Assembly (NCBI RefSeq): GCF_002979435.1
Contig: NZ_PCOV01000012.1
Coordinates: forward strand, 1 to 64,000
Direction: 5' to 3'
Length of the DNA: 64,000 nt
From: Microbacterium sp. MYb66
Lineage (GTDB): Bacteria; Actinomycetota; Actinomycetes; Actinomycetales; Microbacteriaceae
Shown piece after piece: positions 53,235 through 61,389 of this stretch (its first letter is position 1; each line of letters starts with the position of its first letter). The notes under the pieces are model-generated. The model had not been told where the DNA came from and searched no databases. It saw nothing but the letters and a program-made list of their open reading frames with translations. The position numbers and the translations under genes were made by a program.

Positions 53235-55561
53235 ACGGGGTGAGCGGCCTCATGGGCGGCAACGGCGACAGCACTCCGGCCCGGGGCGTCGACCGGCGCA
53301 CTCTGCTGCAGGGTTCTCTGGTCGCCGCGGTCCTCGGCGCGATCGGCATCCCCTCTGCCGCATCTGCCGCTTCGAGCGGGGGAGTCGCGGCTGTCGCGGA
53401 TGCGGTGCGAGCAGCAGGGCTGCCCGCCGGTGCCTCGCGCGCCCTGCAGATCGGTGCGTTCTGGCCTCCGCCCTCGGCTCTCCTCACGGCCACGCAGTAC
53501 GACTGGCTGCGCGATGCGCACGTCACCGTCCTGCAGAACGTCGTCGGCAACGATCTGAACTCCGTCGCCCACAACCATCAGATGCTCACCCTGGCCGGAG
53601 CTCGAGGCATGAAGGTCGTGGTCGCGGACACCAACAGCGCCGGCCTGAAGACGAACCCGGCGCTCGCCGCAACCGTCGCGAGCGAGTACGGCGGCGACCC
53701 CGCGCTCTTCGGCTTCTATGTCAAGGATGAGCCGCTCCACACGGAGTTCGGCGCGTACGCCGCCGCCTATCGAAGGTTCCTGATCGAGGCTCCGCAGTAC
53801 GAGCCCCTCGTCAACCTGCTCCCGATGGTGGTGTACAACGCCGACTACGAGAACTATCTCGAGGGATGGATCGGTGCCGTCGGGGCTTCTTACGTCAAAC
53901 GGCTCGCCTACGACCGATACCCCTGGCCGACGACCGGCGGGATACACGGCGACTGGTTCGAGAACGTCGAGCTCGTGCGGCATTCGGCACTGCGGCACAA
54001 CCTGCCCACCGGCGCCTACCTCCAGTCGGTCGGCATCCCGGGCGGTCTGCGTAGACCCACCGAGATCGAGATGCGCTACAACGCGCATGCGTTCCTGGCG
54101 TACGGGTTCGGTGCGCTGTACTGGTTCACCTGGGCGACGCCCGAGAACCGCTCCGAGCCGTTCACGAACGCCATCATCGCCCCGGACGGCACGAAGACCG
54201 ATCTGTACGCTCCCGTGCAGGCGATCGGTCGCTCGCTGACGAACCTGGGTGCCGTCACTGCGGCGGCGACCTCGCAGGCCGTCTACCATTCCGGCGTCAT
54301 GGCGACGGGGACGGTGCCCGTCCCGGGGAACTCCTTCTGGCGTCCGGTGAATCCCGCGGCGAACGTGATCGTGTCCCATTTCGTGGGTGACGGCGGCCGT
54401 CGGTACGTGCTGATCGTGGATCGGACTCTGGACGCCGGATCGAAGACGCTGCAGTTCCAGACGGAGAAGAACCTCGCCTCGGTCGTCGAGGTCTCCTCGA
54501 CGACCGGACTGGAAGTCTCTGCGGGGTACACCGCAGCCACCGGCGTCGTCACCGCGACCTTCCAGGCCGGCGAGGCCCGTCTCTTCGCGCTCCCCGCCGG
54601 ATTCTCACGGGACTGGAACCTGGCGGCCGGCCGCTCGGTCTCCGCTTCGACCTCCGTGGAGGCGTGGAGCTTCTCGAAGGCAGGGGTCGTCGACGGCGAC
54701 ACGGCGACGTGCTGGTCCAGCGCCGGGAGCATCCTGACGGATCACGAAGAATGGGTGTCCGTCGATCTCGGCGGAGTCCACGTCGTGAATGCGATCCGGC
54801 TGACGCCGCGCATGGACACCCCCGGCGAGGGCTTCCCCCTCGACTTCGTCGTGGAGGTCTCGAAGAACGGGACGAGCTGGACGGGTGTCGTGAACAGAGT
54901 CGCCGCGCCCAAGCCCACGGCGGCCGTGGAGTATGGATTCGGTCGTCAGCCCGCGCGCTACGTGCGGGTGCGCGGCACGAAGCTGCGTCCGCTCACCATC
55001 GAGGAGAACCACTACCGCCTACAGCTCTCGGAGATCGAGGTCTACCACCGGGTCGCGCTGTCGCCCGGTGCGGGTCTGTTCTCGGACGATTTCTCGGGTG
55101 ACCTGCGGAAATGGGTGAACGCCCGGAACTGCTCGGTGTCGGGCGGCAGGCTCACGGTCACCGCAGCGGAAGACATCCGCAATGCCAACGGCGGCCTCGA
55201 TTGGCAGGACTACGCGTTCGAGGCATCGCTGAAGGTCGATCGGGCGCGGATCGGCCTGGTGTTCCGCTGCACCGATGCGGCGAACTTCTACATGTGGCAG
55301 CTGGGTGCCGACGGGGCGCTGCGTCCGCACGTCAAGATCGCCGGTGCGTGGACCCTGTTGAAGACGGTTCCCGGCGTGGTGCCGACCGGCGATCTCACCG
55401 TTCGCATCGATGCGGTCGGCTCCACCTTCACCACGCGGATCAACGGCACTGTGGTCGACGTGACGAGTCACACCACGCACGTACGAGGGAACATCGGCTT
55501 CCGCGCAGACACCGCGGTGGAAGGAGCGTCGATCGACACCGTCAGCGTCGTGGAGCTGTGA
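53231..55561 (+). CDS. Tat-exported multidomain glycoside hydrolase with discoidin domain
   Basis: 776 aa. Tat signal GVDRRTLLQGSLVAAVLGAIGIPSAASA (~20-48). Residues ~75-360 look like a TIM barrel: YDWLRDAHVTVLQN, GDPALFGFYVKDEPLHTEF (acidic residue at strand end), LAYDRYPWPTTGG, FGALYWFTWATPENRSEPF. Residues ~462-610: F5/8 type C (discoidin) domain, NLAAGRSVSASTSVE to LSEIEVY. Residues ~615-776: jelly-roll (LamG/DUF1080-like), FSDDFSGDLRKWV to the end. GH family not certain. GTG 53231 overlaps the previous stop as GTGA. Confidence 0.82.
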   Translation: MNGVSGLMGGNGDSTPARGVDRRTLLQGSLVAAVLGAIGIPSAASAASSGGVAAVADAVRAAGLPAGASRALQIGAFWPPPSALLTATQYDWLRDAHVTVLQNVVGNDLNSVAHNHQMLTLAGARGMKVVVADTNSAGLKTNPALAATVASEYGGDPALFGFYVKDEPLHTEFGAYAAAYRRFLIEAPQYEPLVNLLPMVVYNADYENYLEGWIGAVGASYVKRLAYDRYPWPTTGGIHGDWFENVELVRHSALRHNLPTGAYLQSVGIPGGLRRPTEIEMRYNAHAFLAYGFGALYWFTWATPENRSEPFTNAIIAPDGTKTDLYAPVQAIGRSLTNLGAVTAAATSQAVYHSGVMATGTVPVPGNSFWRPVNPAANVIVSHFVGDGGRRYVLIVDRTLDAGSKTLQFQTEKNLASVVEVSSTTGLEVSAGYTAATGVVTATFQAGEARLFALPAGFSRDWNLAAGRSVSASTSVEAWSFSKAGVVDGDTATCWSSAGSILTDHEEWVSVDLGGVHVVNAIRLTPRMDTPGEGFPLDFVVEVSKNGTSWTGVVNRVAAPKPTAAVEYGFGRQPARYVRVRGTKLRPLTIEENHYRLQLSEIEVYHRVALSPGAGLFSDDFSGDLRKWVNARNCSVSGGRLTVTAAEDIRNANGGLDWQDYAFEASLKVDRARIGLVFRCTDAANFYMWQLGADGALRPHVKIAGAWTLLKTVPGVVPTGDLTVRIDAVGSTFTTRINGTVVDVTSHTTHVRGNIGFRADTAVEGASIDTVSVVEL

Positions 55562-55699
55562 CGCCTGGCACGCTCCGGCTTGCGGCACGCGCTCTGGCGA
55601 CCACCCGCGGCCACCCACGCCGAAGAGGTGACGTATGTCGCGCCAGCTCGACGGGGCCGGTGCCGCGCCCGAGCCGATGGGGGCGTCTCGCGGGGTCGA

Positions 55700-55712
55700 T
55701 ACGATGAGCCGG
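55700..55712 (+). promoter_or_regulatory. -10 box of a leaderless promoter
   Basis: TACGAT (55700-55705), six bases, GTG 55712. It separates the pentapeptide gene from the rhamnose operon that ends at 55561. Confidence 0.55.
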
Positions 55713-56464
55713 TGAAACTGTCAGATGCCGCCGCGTTGCGTCGTCGGTGGACCGCAGATCGGCTGGTCGCGTTGCGCGAGCAGATCCAGGCGCAGTCGCG
55801 CATCGTGAAAGGTCCGCACCGTTTCGAGACCGACTGGTCGCGGACGGACGAGGGGCGACTCGACCTGCGTGGTCTGAGCGCGGGGCGAGACGGCCTGCAG
55901 TTCAGGTTCGTCACGGTGTCCGACGTCGACTTCCGCCTGGCGCGAGGCCGTCTGCTGTTCTTCGAATCCGAGCTCACCGACTGTCTGTTCGATCTCGTGT
56001 CGCTCTCGGGGCAGCCCCGATTCGACCGGAGGCTCGTGCGGTGCAGCTTCCAGGGGGCGATGATGAGACGTCTCGCAATCGGAACCCAGGTCACGGAATG
56101 CGACTTCGCCGACGCGGATCTGCGCTCGCTCCGCTCTCTGCCGAACACCCGATTCGAGCGCTGCGTCTTCGATGGAGCCGACCTCAGCGGCGCGGAGTTC
56201 GCGGACACCGCCTTCGTCGACTGCACGTTCGTGGGGACGGGCTTCTCGGCCGGCACGAGCTTCACGCGGTGCGCTTTCGTGAACAGCCCGCTCACGCTGG
56301 GCCTCACACGCCTGACGCGATCGACCTTCGACGGTGTTCTTCTGCCGGATCGGTGGGAAGGGGAGGCCCAGTCGGATGCCGCCCTCGTGGCGTACGCCCA
56401 GCGGTACGCCATCGCCGCCGCGGCGGGGGATGCGGACGACCTGCCCGGGGACCCGGCGCGCTGA
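55712..56464 (+). CDS. Pentapeptide-repeat protein
   Basis: 250 aa. From residue ~70 on the sequence follows the A/C-D/x-L/F-x-x five-residue rhythm: VSDVDFRLARGRLLFFESELTDCLFDLVSL, CDFADADLRSLRSL, TRFERCVFDGADLSGAEFADTAFVDCTFVGTGF. This builds a right-handed square beta-helix. Some members protect gyrase from quinolones by mimicking DNA; there is no evidence for that here beyond the fold. The first 70 residues are helical. GTG 55712 is favoured by the -10 box; longer frames start in non-coding DNA. Confidence 0.85.
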   Translation: MKLSDAAALRRRWTADRLVALREQIQAQSRIVKGPHRFETDWSRTDEGRLDLRGLSAGRDGLQFRFVTVSDVDFRLARGRLLFFESELTDCLFDLVSLSGQPRFDRRLVRCSFQGAMMRRLAIGTQVTECDFADADLRSLRSLPNTRFERCVFDGADLSGAEFADTAFVDCTFVGTGFSAGTSFTRCAFVNSPLTLGLTRLTRSTFDGVLLPDRWEGEAQSDAALVAYAQRYAIAAAAGDADDLPGDPAR

Positions 56465-56493
56465 CGCCGAATCAGTCGTGCGGTGTGGGCTGA

Positions 56494-56640
56494 GACAATC
56501 GGAGAGTGACATCGGATCTTGAGGTCGTGACCTACGACGGGCTGCCCGCGTCGGCAGGTGGTGCGCACTCCCACCGGGCCTGTCCACGAAGCACTGGGGC
56601 AGGATTTCGATCGCGGCCGGGCATCCGTACTCTGGTGCCA
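56494..56640 (+). pseudogene. Internally deleted relic of the 30.9-kb gene, with promoter
   Basis: GACAAT (56494-56499) and GTG 56506 copy the promoter/start layout of 30864-30876. Codons from 56506 read VTSDLEVVTYDGLPASAGGAHSHR, matching the first 24 residues of the 228-aa protein (VTLTQEVVTYDGLPTSAGGAHSLR). Directly after, in another frame, GLSTKHWGR matches its C-terminal LSAKHWRR. About 185 codons between the two have been lost. The frame from GTG ends at TGA 56639-56641, yielding 44 residues at most. Confidence 0.75.
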
Positions 56641-57026
56641 TGACGGGAACCACATCCTCCGCGCAGCGACCGGCGCAGCGATCGACACACCGCCCGCCCG
56701 CCCCGTGGGGGCTGCTGCTGATGGCCACCGTGCTGGCTGCGGGGACGGTCGCGCTCATCTGGCTCGTGGCCGTGCCGGTCGGACCCGTCGTGTGCGCCGC
56801 GGTCTCCCCGCCCACGAACAACTGCCTCCTCGAGCACCGTGAAGGCAGCGCGCTGGTGATGACCGTGATCGTCGTGGCCCTGTACGCGGTCGCGATGCTC
56901 CTGGCCGCGTTCCTCCGACGGCCGCGGGGTCTGCTCGTCGCCGCGGTGCTCCTGCTCGCCGTCGCTCCCTTCGTGTCGTACGCGGTCGTGGCCTGGGCTC
57001 CGGGTTTCGTGATCGGGATCCCGTGA
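56640..57026 (+). CDS. Small membrane protein
   Basis: 128 aa with three hydrophobic helices (~22-48 WGLLLMATVLAAGTVALIWLVAV; ~72-92 VMTVIVVALYAVAMLLAAF; ~97-120 GLLVAAVLLLAVAPFVSYAVVAW). A Pro/Thr-rich cytoplasmic N-terminus and a short external loop with one cysteine pair (VCAAVSPPTNNCLLE) that may form a disulfide. Function unknown. TACTCT (56628-56633) six bases before ATG 56640 again suggests leaderless expression. Confidence 0.72.
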   Translation: MTGTTSSAQRPAQRSTHRPPAPWGLLLMATVLAAGTVALIWLVAVPVGPVVCAAVSPPTNNCLLEHREGSALVMTVIVVALYAVAMLLAAFLRRPRGLLVAAVLLLAVAPFVSYAVVAWAPGFVIGIP

Positions 57027-57117
57027 CGCAACGGTGCCGACTCTGGCGCCCACCTGCGCGAGCGAGGATGATGTCGATCATCGCAACGGGACCTCGGACG
57101 GAAGGCACAGCACGACG

Positions 57118-58215
57118 ATGACGAACCTCACGATCGGGACCGCTCTCGGCGCACCCGAAGACATGGTCCAGCTCGACGCGCGACGCTTCAACCGGCACAC
57201 CTTCTGGGTCGGTCAGAGCGGCAGCGGGAAGACCTACGCGCTCGGGGTGATCCTGGAGCAGCTGCTCCTGGAGACCGAGCTGCCCATGCTCATCCTGGAC
57301 CCGAACGGCGATTACACCCGCTTGCGGGAGACTCGGCCTTCCGCGAGCGATGCAGATGCCGCGAGGGTCGCCGAGACCGACATCCGCGTGTTCCGCTCCG
57401 GGGCCGGAGAGGGCGAGAAGCTGCACGTGCGCTTCGTCGATCTGGTGCCCTCGTCGAAGGCGGCGGTCCTGCAGATGGATCCCATCGCCGATGCGGAGGA
57501 ATACAACGCTCTGATCCACGTGGAGCGGGAGGCGGAGAGCTTCGACGCCCAGGACATGCTTCCGGATCTGCGTGCCTCAGCAGACCCCGCCCGGGTCAGA
57601 CTCGCGAACCGCATGGAGAATCTGCAGGTCCTCGAGTGGGAGCTGTGGTCTCGTGGTGCGGGATCCGTCGTGGACGCGATCGACGAGCGCCCTCGGGCCA
57701 CGGTGCTCGACCTGGGCGGCTTCGAGCATCGTGCGGAGCCGAAGGTCGCCGCGCTCGCCGTGCTCGAGCACCTCTGGGCGCGCCGCGAAGAGCGTCGGCC
57801 CGTGCTGATCGTCATCGATGAGGCGCACAACCTGTGCTCGCCGCATCCGGAGACGGCCGTCGAGCGCGCGCTGACCGAACAGCTCGTGCAGATCGCCGCC
57901 GAAGGCCGCAAGTTCGGGCTCTGGCTGCTGCTCTCCACACAGCGTCCGACGAAGATCCACCCGAACGTCCTGTCCCAGTGCGACAACCTCGCGCTGATGC
58001 GCGTCAACGCGCCACGCGATCTCGCCGAGCTCGCCGATGTGTTCGGCTTCGCGTCGGAGACGGCCATCCGGCGATCCGCGGAGTTCCTGCAGGGGCAGGC
58101 CCTGTTCGCCGGCGGCTTCATCTCGGCGCCGACGTTCGTGCAGATGGGGGATCGGATCACCGAGGAAGCCGGCGGTGACGTGAAGGTTCCGCTGCGCGCC
58201 GAAACGCGGACGTGA
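57118..58215 (+). CDS. HerA/VirB4-like P-loop ATPase (DUF87)
   Basis: 365 aa. Walker A VGQSGSGKT (residues ~31-39), DPNGDYTRL after it, Walker B VLIVIDEAHNLCSP (~222-235), sensor-type STQRPTKIHPNVLSQCDNLALMRV and arginine finger region. It belongs to the HerA/FtsK superfamily of ring ATPases that move DNA or protein. No NurA nuclease, Sir2 or other usual partner is adjacent, so it appears to be a stand-alone gene. ATG 57118 has GGAAGG upstream; the frame is open from 57034. Confidence 0.85.
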   Translation: MTNLTIGTALGAPEDMVQLDARRFNRHTFWVGQSGSGKTYALGVILEQLLLETELPMLILDPNGDYTRLRETRPSASDADAARVAETDIRVFRSGAGEGEKLHVRFVDLVPSSKAAVLQMDPIADAEEYNALIHVEREAESFDAQDMLPDLRASADPARVRLANRMENLQVLEWELWSRGAGSVVDAIDERPRATVLDLGGFEHRAEPKVAALAVLEHLWARREERRPVLIVIDEAHNLCSPHPETAVERALTEQLVQIAAEGRKFGLWLLLSTQRPTKIHPNVLSQCDNLALMRVNAPRDLAELADVFGFASETAIRRSAEFLQGQALFAGGFISAPTFVQMGDRITEEAGGDVKVPLRAETRT

Positions 58216-58235
58216 TCCGCGTCGACCGGAACCGG

Positions 58236-58249
58236 TAACATCTGCCCGA
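58236..58249 (+). promoter_or_regulatory. Leaderless promoter of the second lacI gene
   Basis: TAACAT (58236-58241) followed by ATG 58249. The -10 is overlapped by ACCGGAACCGGT (58225-58236 region), a CG-rich repeat resembling LacI-family half sites, so self-repression is possible. Confidence 0.5.
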
Positions 58250-59280
58250 TGGCCACTGTTAAGTCGATCGCCGCCGCCGTCGGTGTCTCTCCGTCCGTCG
58301 TCTCGGCGGTTCTGAACGGCAGCCGGCACGTTCGGATGAGCGAGGCGACCAGGGCCAGGATCCTCCAGGCGGTCGAGGAGATGGGCTACACGGCGAACCT
58401 CGCCGCCCGCGCTCTCCGCACCTCCCGGACCGGTGTCCTCGCCGTCGTGGCGCCGAAATTGAGCAATCCGGTGTTCGCGCCGATGCTCGACGGCATCCAC
58501 GATGCCGCGGAGGAGAACGGCTACGCGGTCATGCTCGCCGAGGCGATGCGTCTCGTCGACGGATCCCGCGCGCTGGAGCGGATCCTCGGGCAAGGCCAGG
58601 TCGACGGCACCATCCTCCGACCCAGCTCGGACGTGGACTCGGAGGGCGTGCGCTCGGTCTTCAAACGGGAAGCGCCGATCCTGGTGCTCGACGAGGTGCC
58701 GGAGGCCGACCAGCCGTGGTTGGCCATCGACGACGTCGCCGCAGGACGCGTCGCCACCGAGCACCTTCTCGACCTCGGGCATACACGCATCGGCTTCCTC
58801 GGCGGCTGGTTCGACGCACACCAGAGCTTCCGCCCACGGGAAGGGTTCCGGCATGCCGGCCGTCGCCGGCTCGAGGGGTATCAGCTCGCACTGCAGGCCG
58901 CGGGGATCGAGCCGCGACCCGAGGATGTCATCGAGTCCGACTACACGGCGCGCGCCGGTCATGAGGCCGTCGCCCGTCTGCGCGGAGTCCGGGACCGTCC
59001 GACGGCGTTCGTGGTGAACAACGCGACCACCTCGCTGGGCGTGGTCGGCGGGGCGATCGCGGCGGGTCTGCGGGTCCCGGAGGATCTGGCGGTCGTGGCG
59101 ATCCACGACATCGACGTGCTCGAGGACATGAACCCGCCCATCACCGCTGTCCGGATCCCGATGTACGAGCTCGGGCATCGGGGCGTGACGATGGTCGCGC
59201 GCGCGATCGAGGGGGAGGAGATGGCCTCCGAAGTCATCACCTCGCCGGCCCCCGAACTCATCCGCCGCGGCAGCAGCTGA
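58249..59280 (+). CDS. LacI-family regulator of the second carbohydrate cluster
   Basis: 343 aa. HTH TVKSIAAAVGVSPSVVSAVLNGSRHVRMSEATRARIL at the very N-terminus; hinge ALRTSRTGVLAVVAPKLSNPVF; sensor domain with VVNNATTSLGVVGGAIAAGLRVPEDLAVVAIHDIDVLEDM. Same orientation as the cluster it precedes, with an 18-bp operator candidate between it and the next gene. Confidence 0.92.
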   Translation: MATVKSIAAAVGVSPSVVSAVLNGSRHVRMSEATRARILQAVEEMGYTANLAARALRTSRTGVLAVVAPKLSNPVFAPMLDGIHDAAEENGYAVMLAEAMRLVDGSRALERILGQGQVDGTILRPSSDVDSEGVRSVFKREAPILVLDEVPEADQPWLAIDDVAAGRVATEHLLDLGHTRIGFLGGWFDAHQSFRPREGFRHAGRRRLEGYQLALQAAGIEPRPEDVIESDYTARAGHEAVARLRGVRDRPTAFVVNNATTSLGVVGGAIAAGLRVPEDLAVVAIHDIDVLEDMNPPITAVRIPMYELGHRGVTMVARAIEGEEMASEVITSPAPELIRRGSS

Positions 59281-59350
59281 CGCTCGCCCGAGCCCCGTCG
59301 GAGGTCTCAGCGACTCCGGAGCTTGCGTTCCTTCACCCGTCCGGCTAGGT

Positions 59351-59368
59351 TGATGCAACGTGACATCA
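59351..59368 (+). promoter_or_regulatory. LacI operator candidate before the second cluster
   Basis: TGATGCAACGTGACATCA is an 18-bp imperfect palindrome, 14 of 18 positions symmetric, centred on CG. It lies 45 bp before GTG 59413 in the gap behind the lacI gene, the right place and form for a LacI-family site. Confidence 0.5.
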
Positions 59369-59412
59369 TCACTGTTCCGCTGATGCCGCGCGACACGATC
59401 GAAGGAGAATCC

Positions 59413-61389
59413 GTGCACGCCAACGACAACGCCGTCGACCCGACACGCATCCCGCTGAGCCGTCGCACGCTGCTGCGGATCAGCGCAGCCGGGCTCGCCG
59501 GACTCGTCCTCTCGACCTCGGGTCGACCCTCGCGAGCGGCCGCCGCAGCGATGGCCGGTATCGGGGACGACCTCACCCTTCCGATCCCCGACATGGTGCC
59601 GTTCGACCTCTCCACGCTCGACCGCTCGCTCTTCACCACGCACGAGCAGGGCATCGTGCAGTACCTCGTGTCGCTCGCCGACATCGCGAACAACATGGAG
59701 GACACCGACTCCGAGACCCTCGGATGGTTCCACCGCGGCTACCAGGTCTATCCGCCCGAGCCGTGGGACGCGCGCAACCAGGAGTCGGTGTACACCCTCG
59801 CCTGGTTCTACACCTACGACGCGGCATGGAACCCTTACTACCTCGACCCGGTGCTCCGCGATCACGTCTATGCGGCGATGCGCTACTACCTGAAGATCCA
59901 GGGCGCCGAGGGGTGGTGGCCCTCGGACAGCTGGACCGACAAGAACCGGGCGGCCACCGGCTTCGCGCTCGTCTACCTGGGCGAGGCAGCCGTGATGATG
60001 GAGGGCGTCGGCTGGGATGCCGCGGTGCGCGCCGAGGTGCTCGCCTCGCTCCAGCGCGGCGCCGAGTACATGCTGGACCCGTCCGTCGCGGACGTCTGGG
60101 ACGTCGGCATGCGATTCAGCAATCAGATCATCGGGTCCATGACCGGGATCGCGTCGTACAAGCACCTCATGCCCGCCCACATCGAGACCGCGTATCAGGA
60201 GCGCCTCGACTTCCTCGTCGCGAACTGCCAGAGCCCGGGAACCGGCTACCTGTACGAGGACGGGGCCTTCGACGCCCACTACTCCCTGTACACCTCGCTG
60301 CGGGACCTCGCCATCGCTTTCGAGCGCACCGCCGATGACCGGTACCGGCAGATGGCGCTCACCCACCTCGACTGGTGCCGCTACAACTTCCTCTGGGAGC
60401 CCGACGGCGCCGGCTGGACGGTGAACGGCATCTCGACGCGGCAGTCGCTGCGTTCCCTCGCCGCGCTGCGCACCACCGACGGAAGCAACTACCCCGACCA
60501 CCTCAACATCTTCAAGGAGTCGCACGTCGTCCGCGCGCTCAACTGGAACGCCGAGCATGCGGCCGCGCTGCAGGCGGCCTGGGCTGCGGGCACGGTGCCG
60601 GTCACGAAGCTCACCGCGGCGGGGACCGCGCCGCAGAACCTCCGGCTCACCGACGTGGAGCCGGTGTTCCCCACGCTCGTCGAGCGCGAGGCGGCCATCG
60701 CCGAGTTCCCGTACATGGGCACGGGATCATTCGTCGAGGCGCGCTCCGACGCGAAGTACAACACCCACTACGTGTTCGTGAAGCGTGCGGGGTACTACTT
60801 CGGATCGCACCACGGCACCGCACGTTCGACCCGCATCCGACGAGGTCCCTCGTTCTTCTACCGCGCCGAGACCGGCGCGTTCATCGCCACGCAGATGGCC
60901 ACGGACAGCGCCTGGGCGACCATCGTCCCGGGAGGCGTCATGGACGCCAAGGCGACGATCCTCCAGAGCAGCGGCGGCTACCACGACACGAACCCCTTCT
61001 CCTACGCCTACACCGGCGCGAGCGGTCGGGTGGTGAAGACGTTCCAGTGCGGTCCGACCGACGTCCAGGTGTCCGTGAGCACCCCGCAGGACCCCTCCTT
61101 CGTCGAGCGCGTGCCGCTCGTGATCGCGGCCGGCGACGAGGTGAGCCTTCTCGTCGGCGACACCGAGGTGCCGGTCGACGGCGCGGCGCAGGCGACCGCT
61201 CGCGGGGTCCGCATCCGACGCGCCGGCGGCACGTTCGAGCTCACGACCGTCGGCGACGTCGCGATCGACGTCACGCTCACGCCCACGACGGTGGTGCTCT
61301 TCAGCGGCGCCGAGCAGCGTCGTATCACGAACCTCGACATGTCCGTCGCGGCATCCGCCCTCTCCTATAAGGTGCACGTCCTCGTATGA
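59413..61389 (+). CDS. Tat-exported 658-aa protein, probably carbohydrate-active
   Basis: Tat signal PLSRRTLLRISAAGLAGLVLSTSG (~17-40). Residues ~60-400 are helix-rich with many Trp/Tyr (WFHRGYQVYPPEPWDARNQESVYTLAWFY, AAMRYYLKIQGAEGWWPSDSW, YNFLWEPDGAGWTVNGIS), like the (alpha/alpha) toroid of polysaccharide lyases or heparinases; residues ~430-658 are beta-rich (YFGSHHGTARSTRIRRGPSFFY), as in the C-terminal domains of those enzymes. No family is certain. GTG 59413 with AAGGAG five bases upstream; longer frames lack an RBS. Overlaps the next gene by ATGA. Confidence 0.8.
   Translation: MHANDNAVDPTRIPLSRRTLLRISAAGLAGLVLSTSGRPSRAAAAAMAGIGDDLTLPIPDMVPFDLSTLDRSLFTTHEQGIVQYLVSLADIANNMEDTDSETLGWFHRGYQVYPPEPWDARNQESVYTLAWFYTYDAAWNPYYLDPVLRDHVYAAMRYYLKIQGAEGWWPSDSWTDKNRAATGFALVYLGEAAVMMEGVGWDAAVRAEVLASLQRGAEYMLDPSVADVWDVGMRFSNQIIGSMTGIASYKHLMPAHIETAYQERLDFLVANCQSPGTGYLYEDGAFDAHYSLYTSLRDLAIAFERTADDRYRQMALTHLDWCRYNFLWEPDGAGWTVNGISTRQSLRSLAALRTTDGSNYPDHLNIFKESHVVRALNWNAEHAAALQAAWAAGTVPVTKLTAAGTAPQNLRLTDVEPVFPTLVEREAAIAEFPYMGTGSFVEARSDAKYNTHYVFVKRAGYYFGSHHGTARSTRIRRGPSFFYRAETGAFIATQMATDSAWATIVPGGVMDAKATILQSSGGYHDTNPFSYAYTGASGRVVKTFQCGPTDVQVSVSTPQDPSFVERVPLVIAAGDEVSLLVGDTEVPVDGAAQATARGVRIRRAGGTFELTTVGDVAIDVTLTPTTVVLFSGAEQRRITNLDMSVAASALSYKVHVLV

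Noticed and set aside
57577..60558. 993-aa open frame on the minus strand
   Set aside because: It lies antisense to the HerA-like ATPase, lacI and the 658-aa protein, has no motif, and reflects third-position GC bias.
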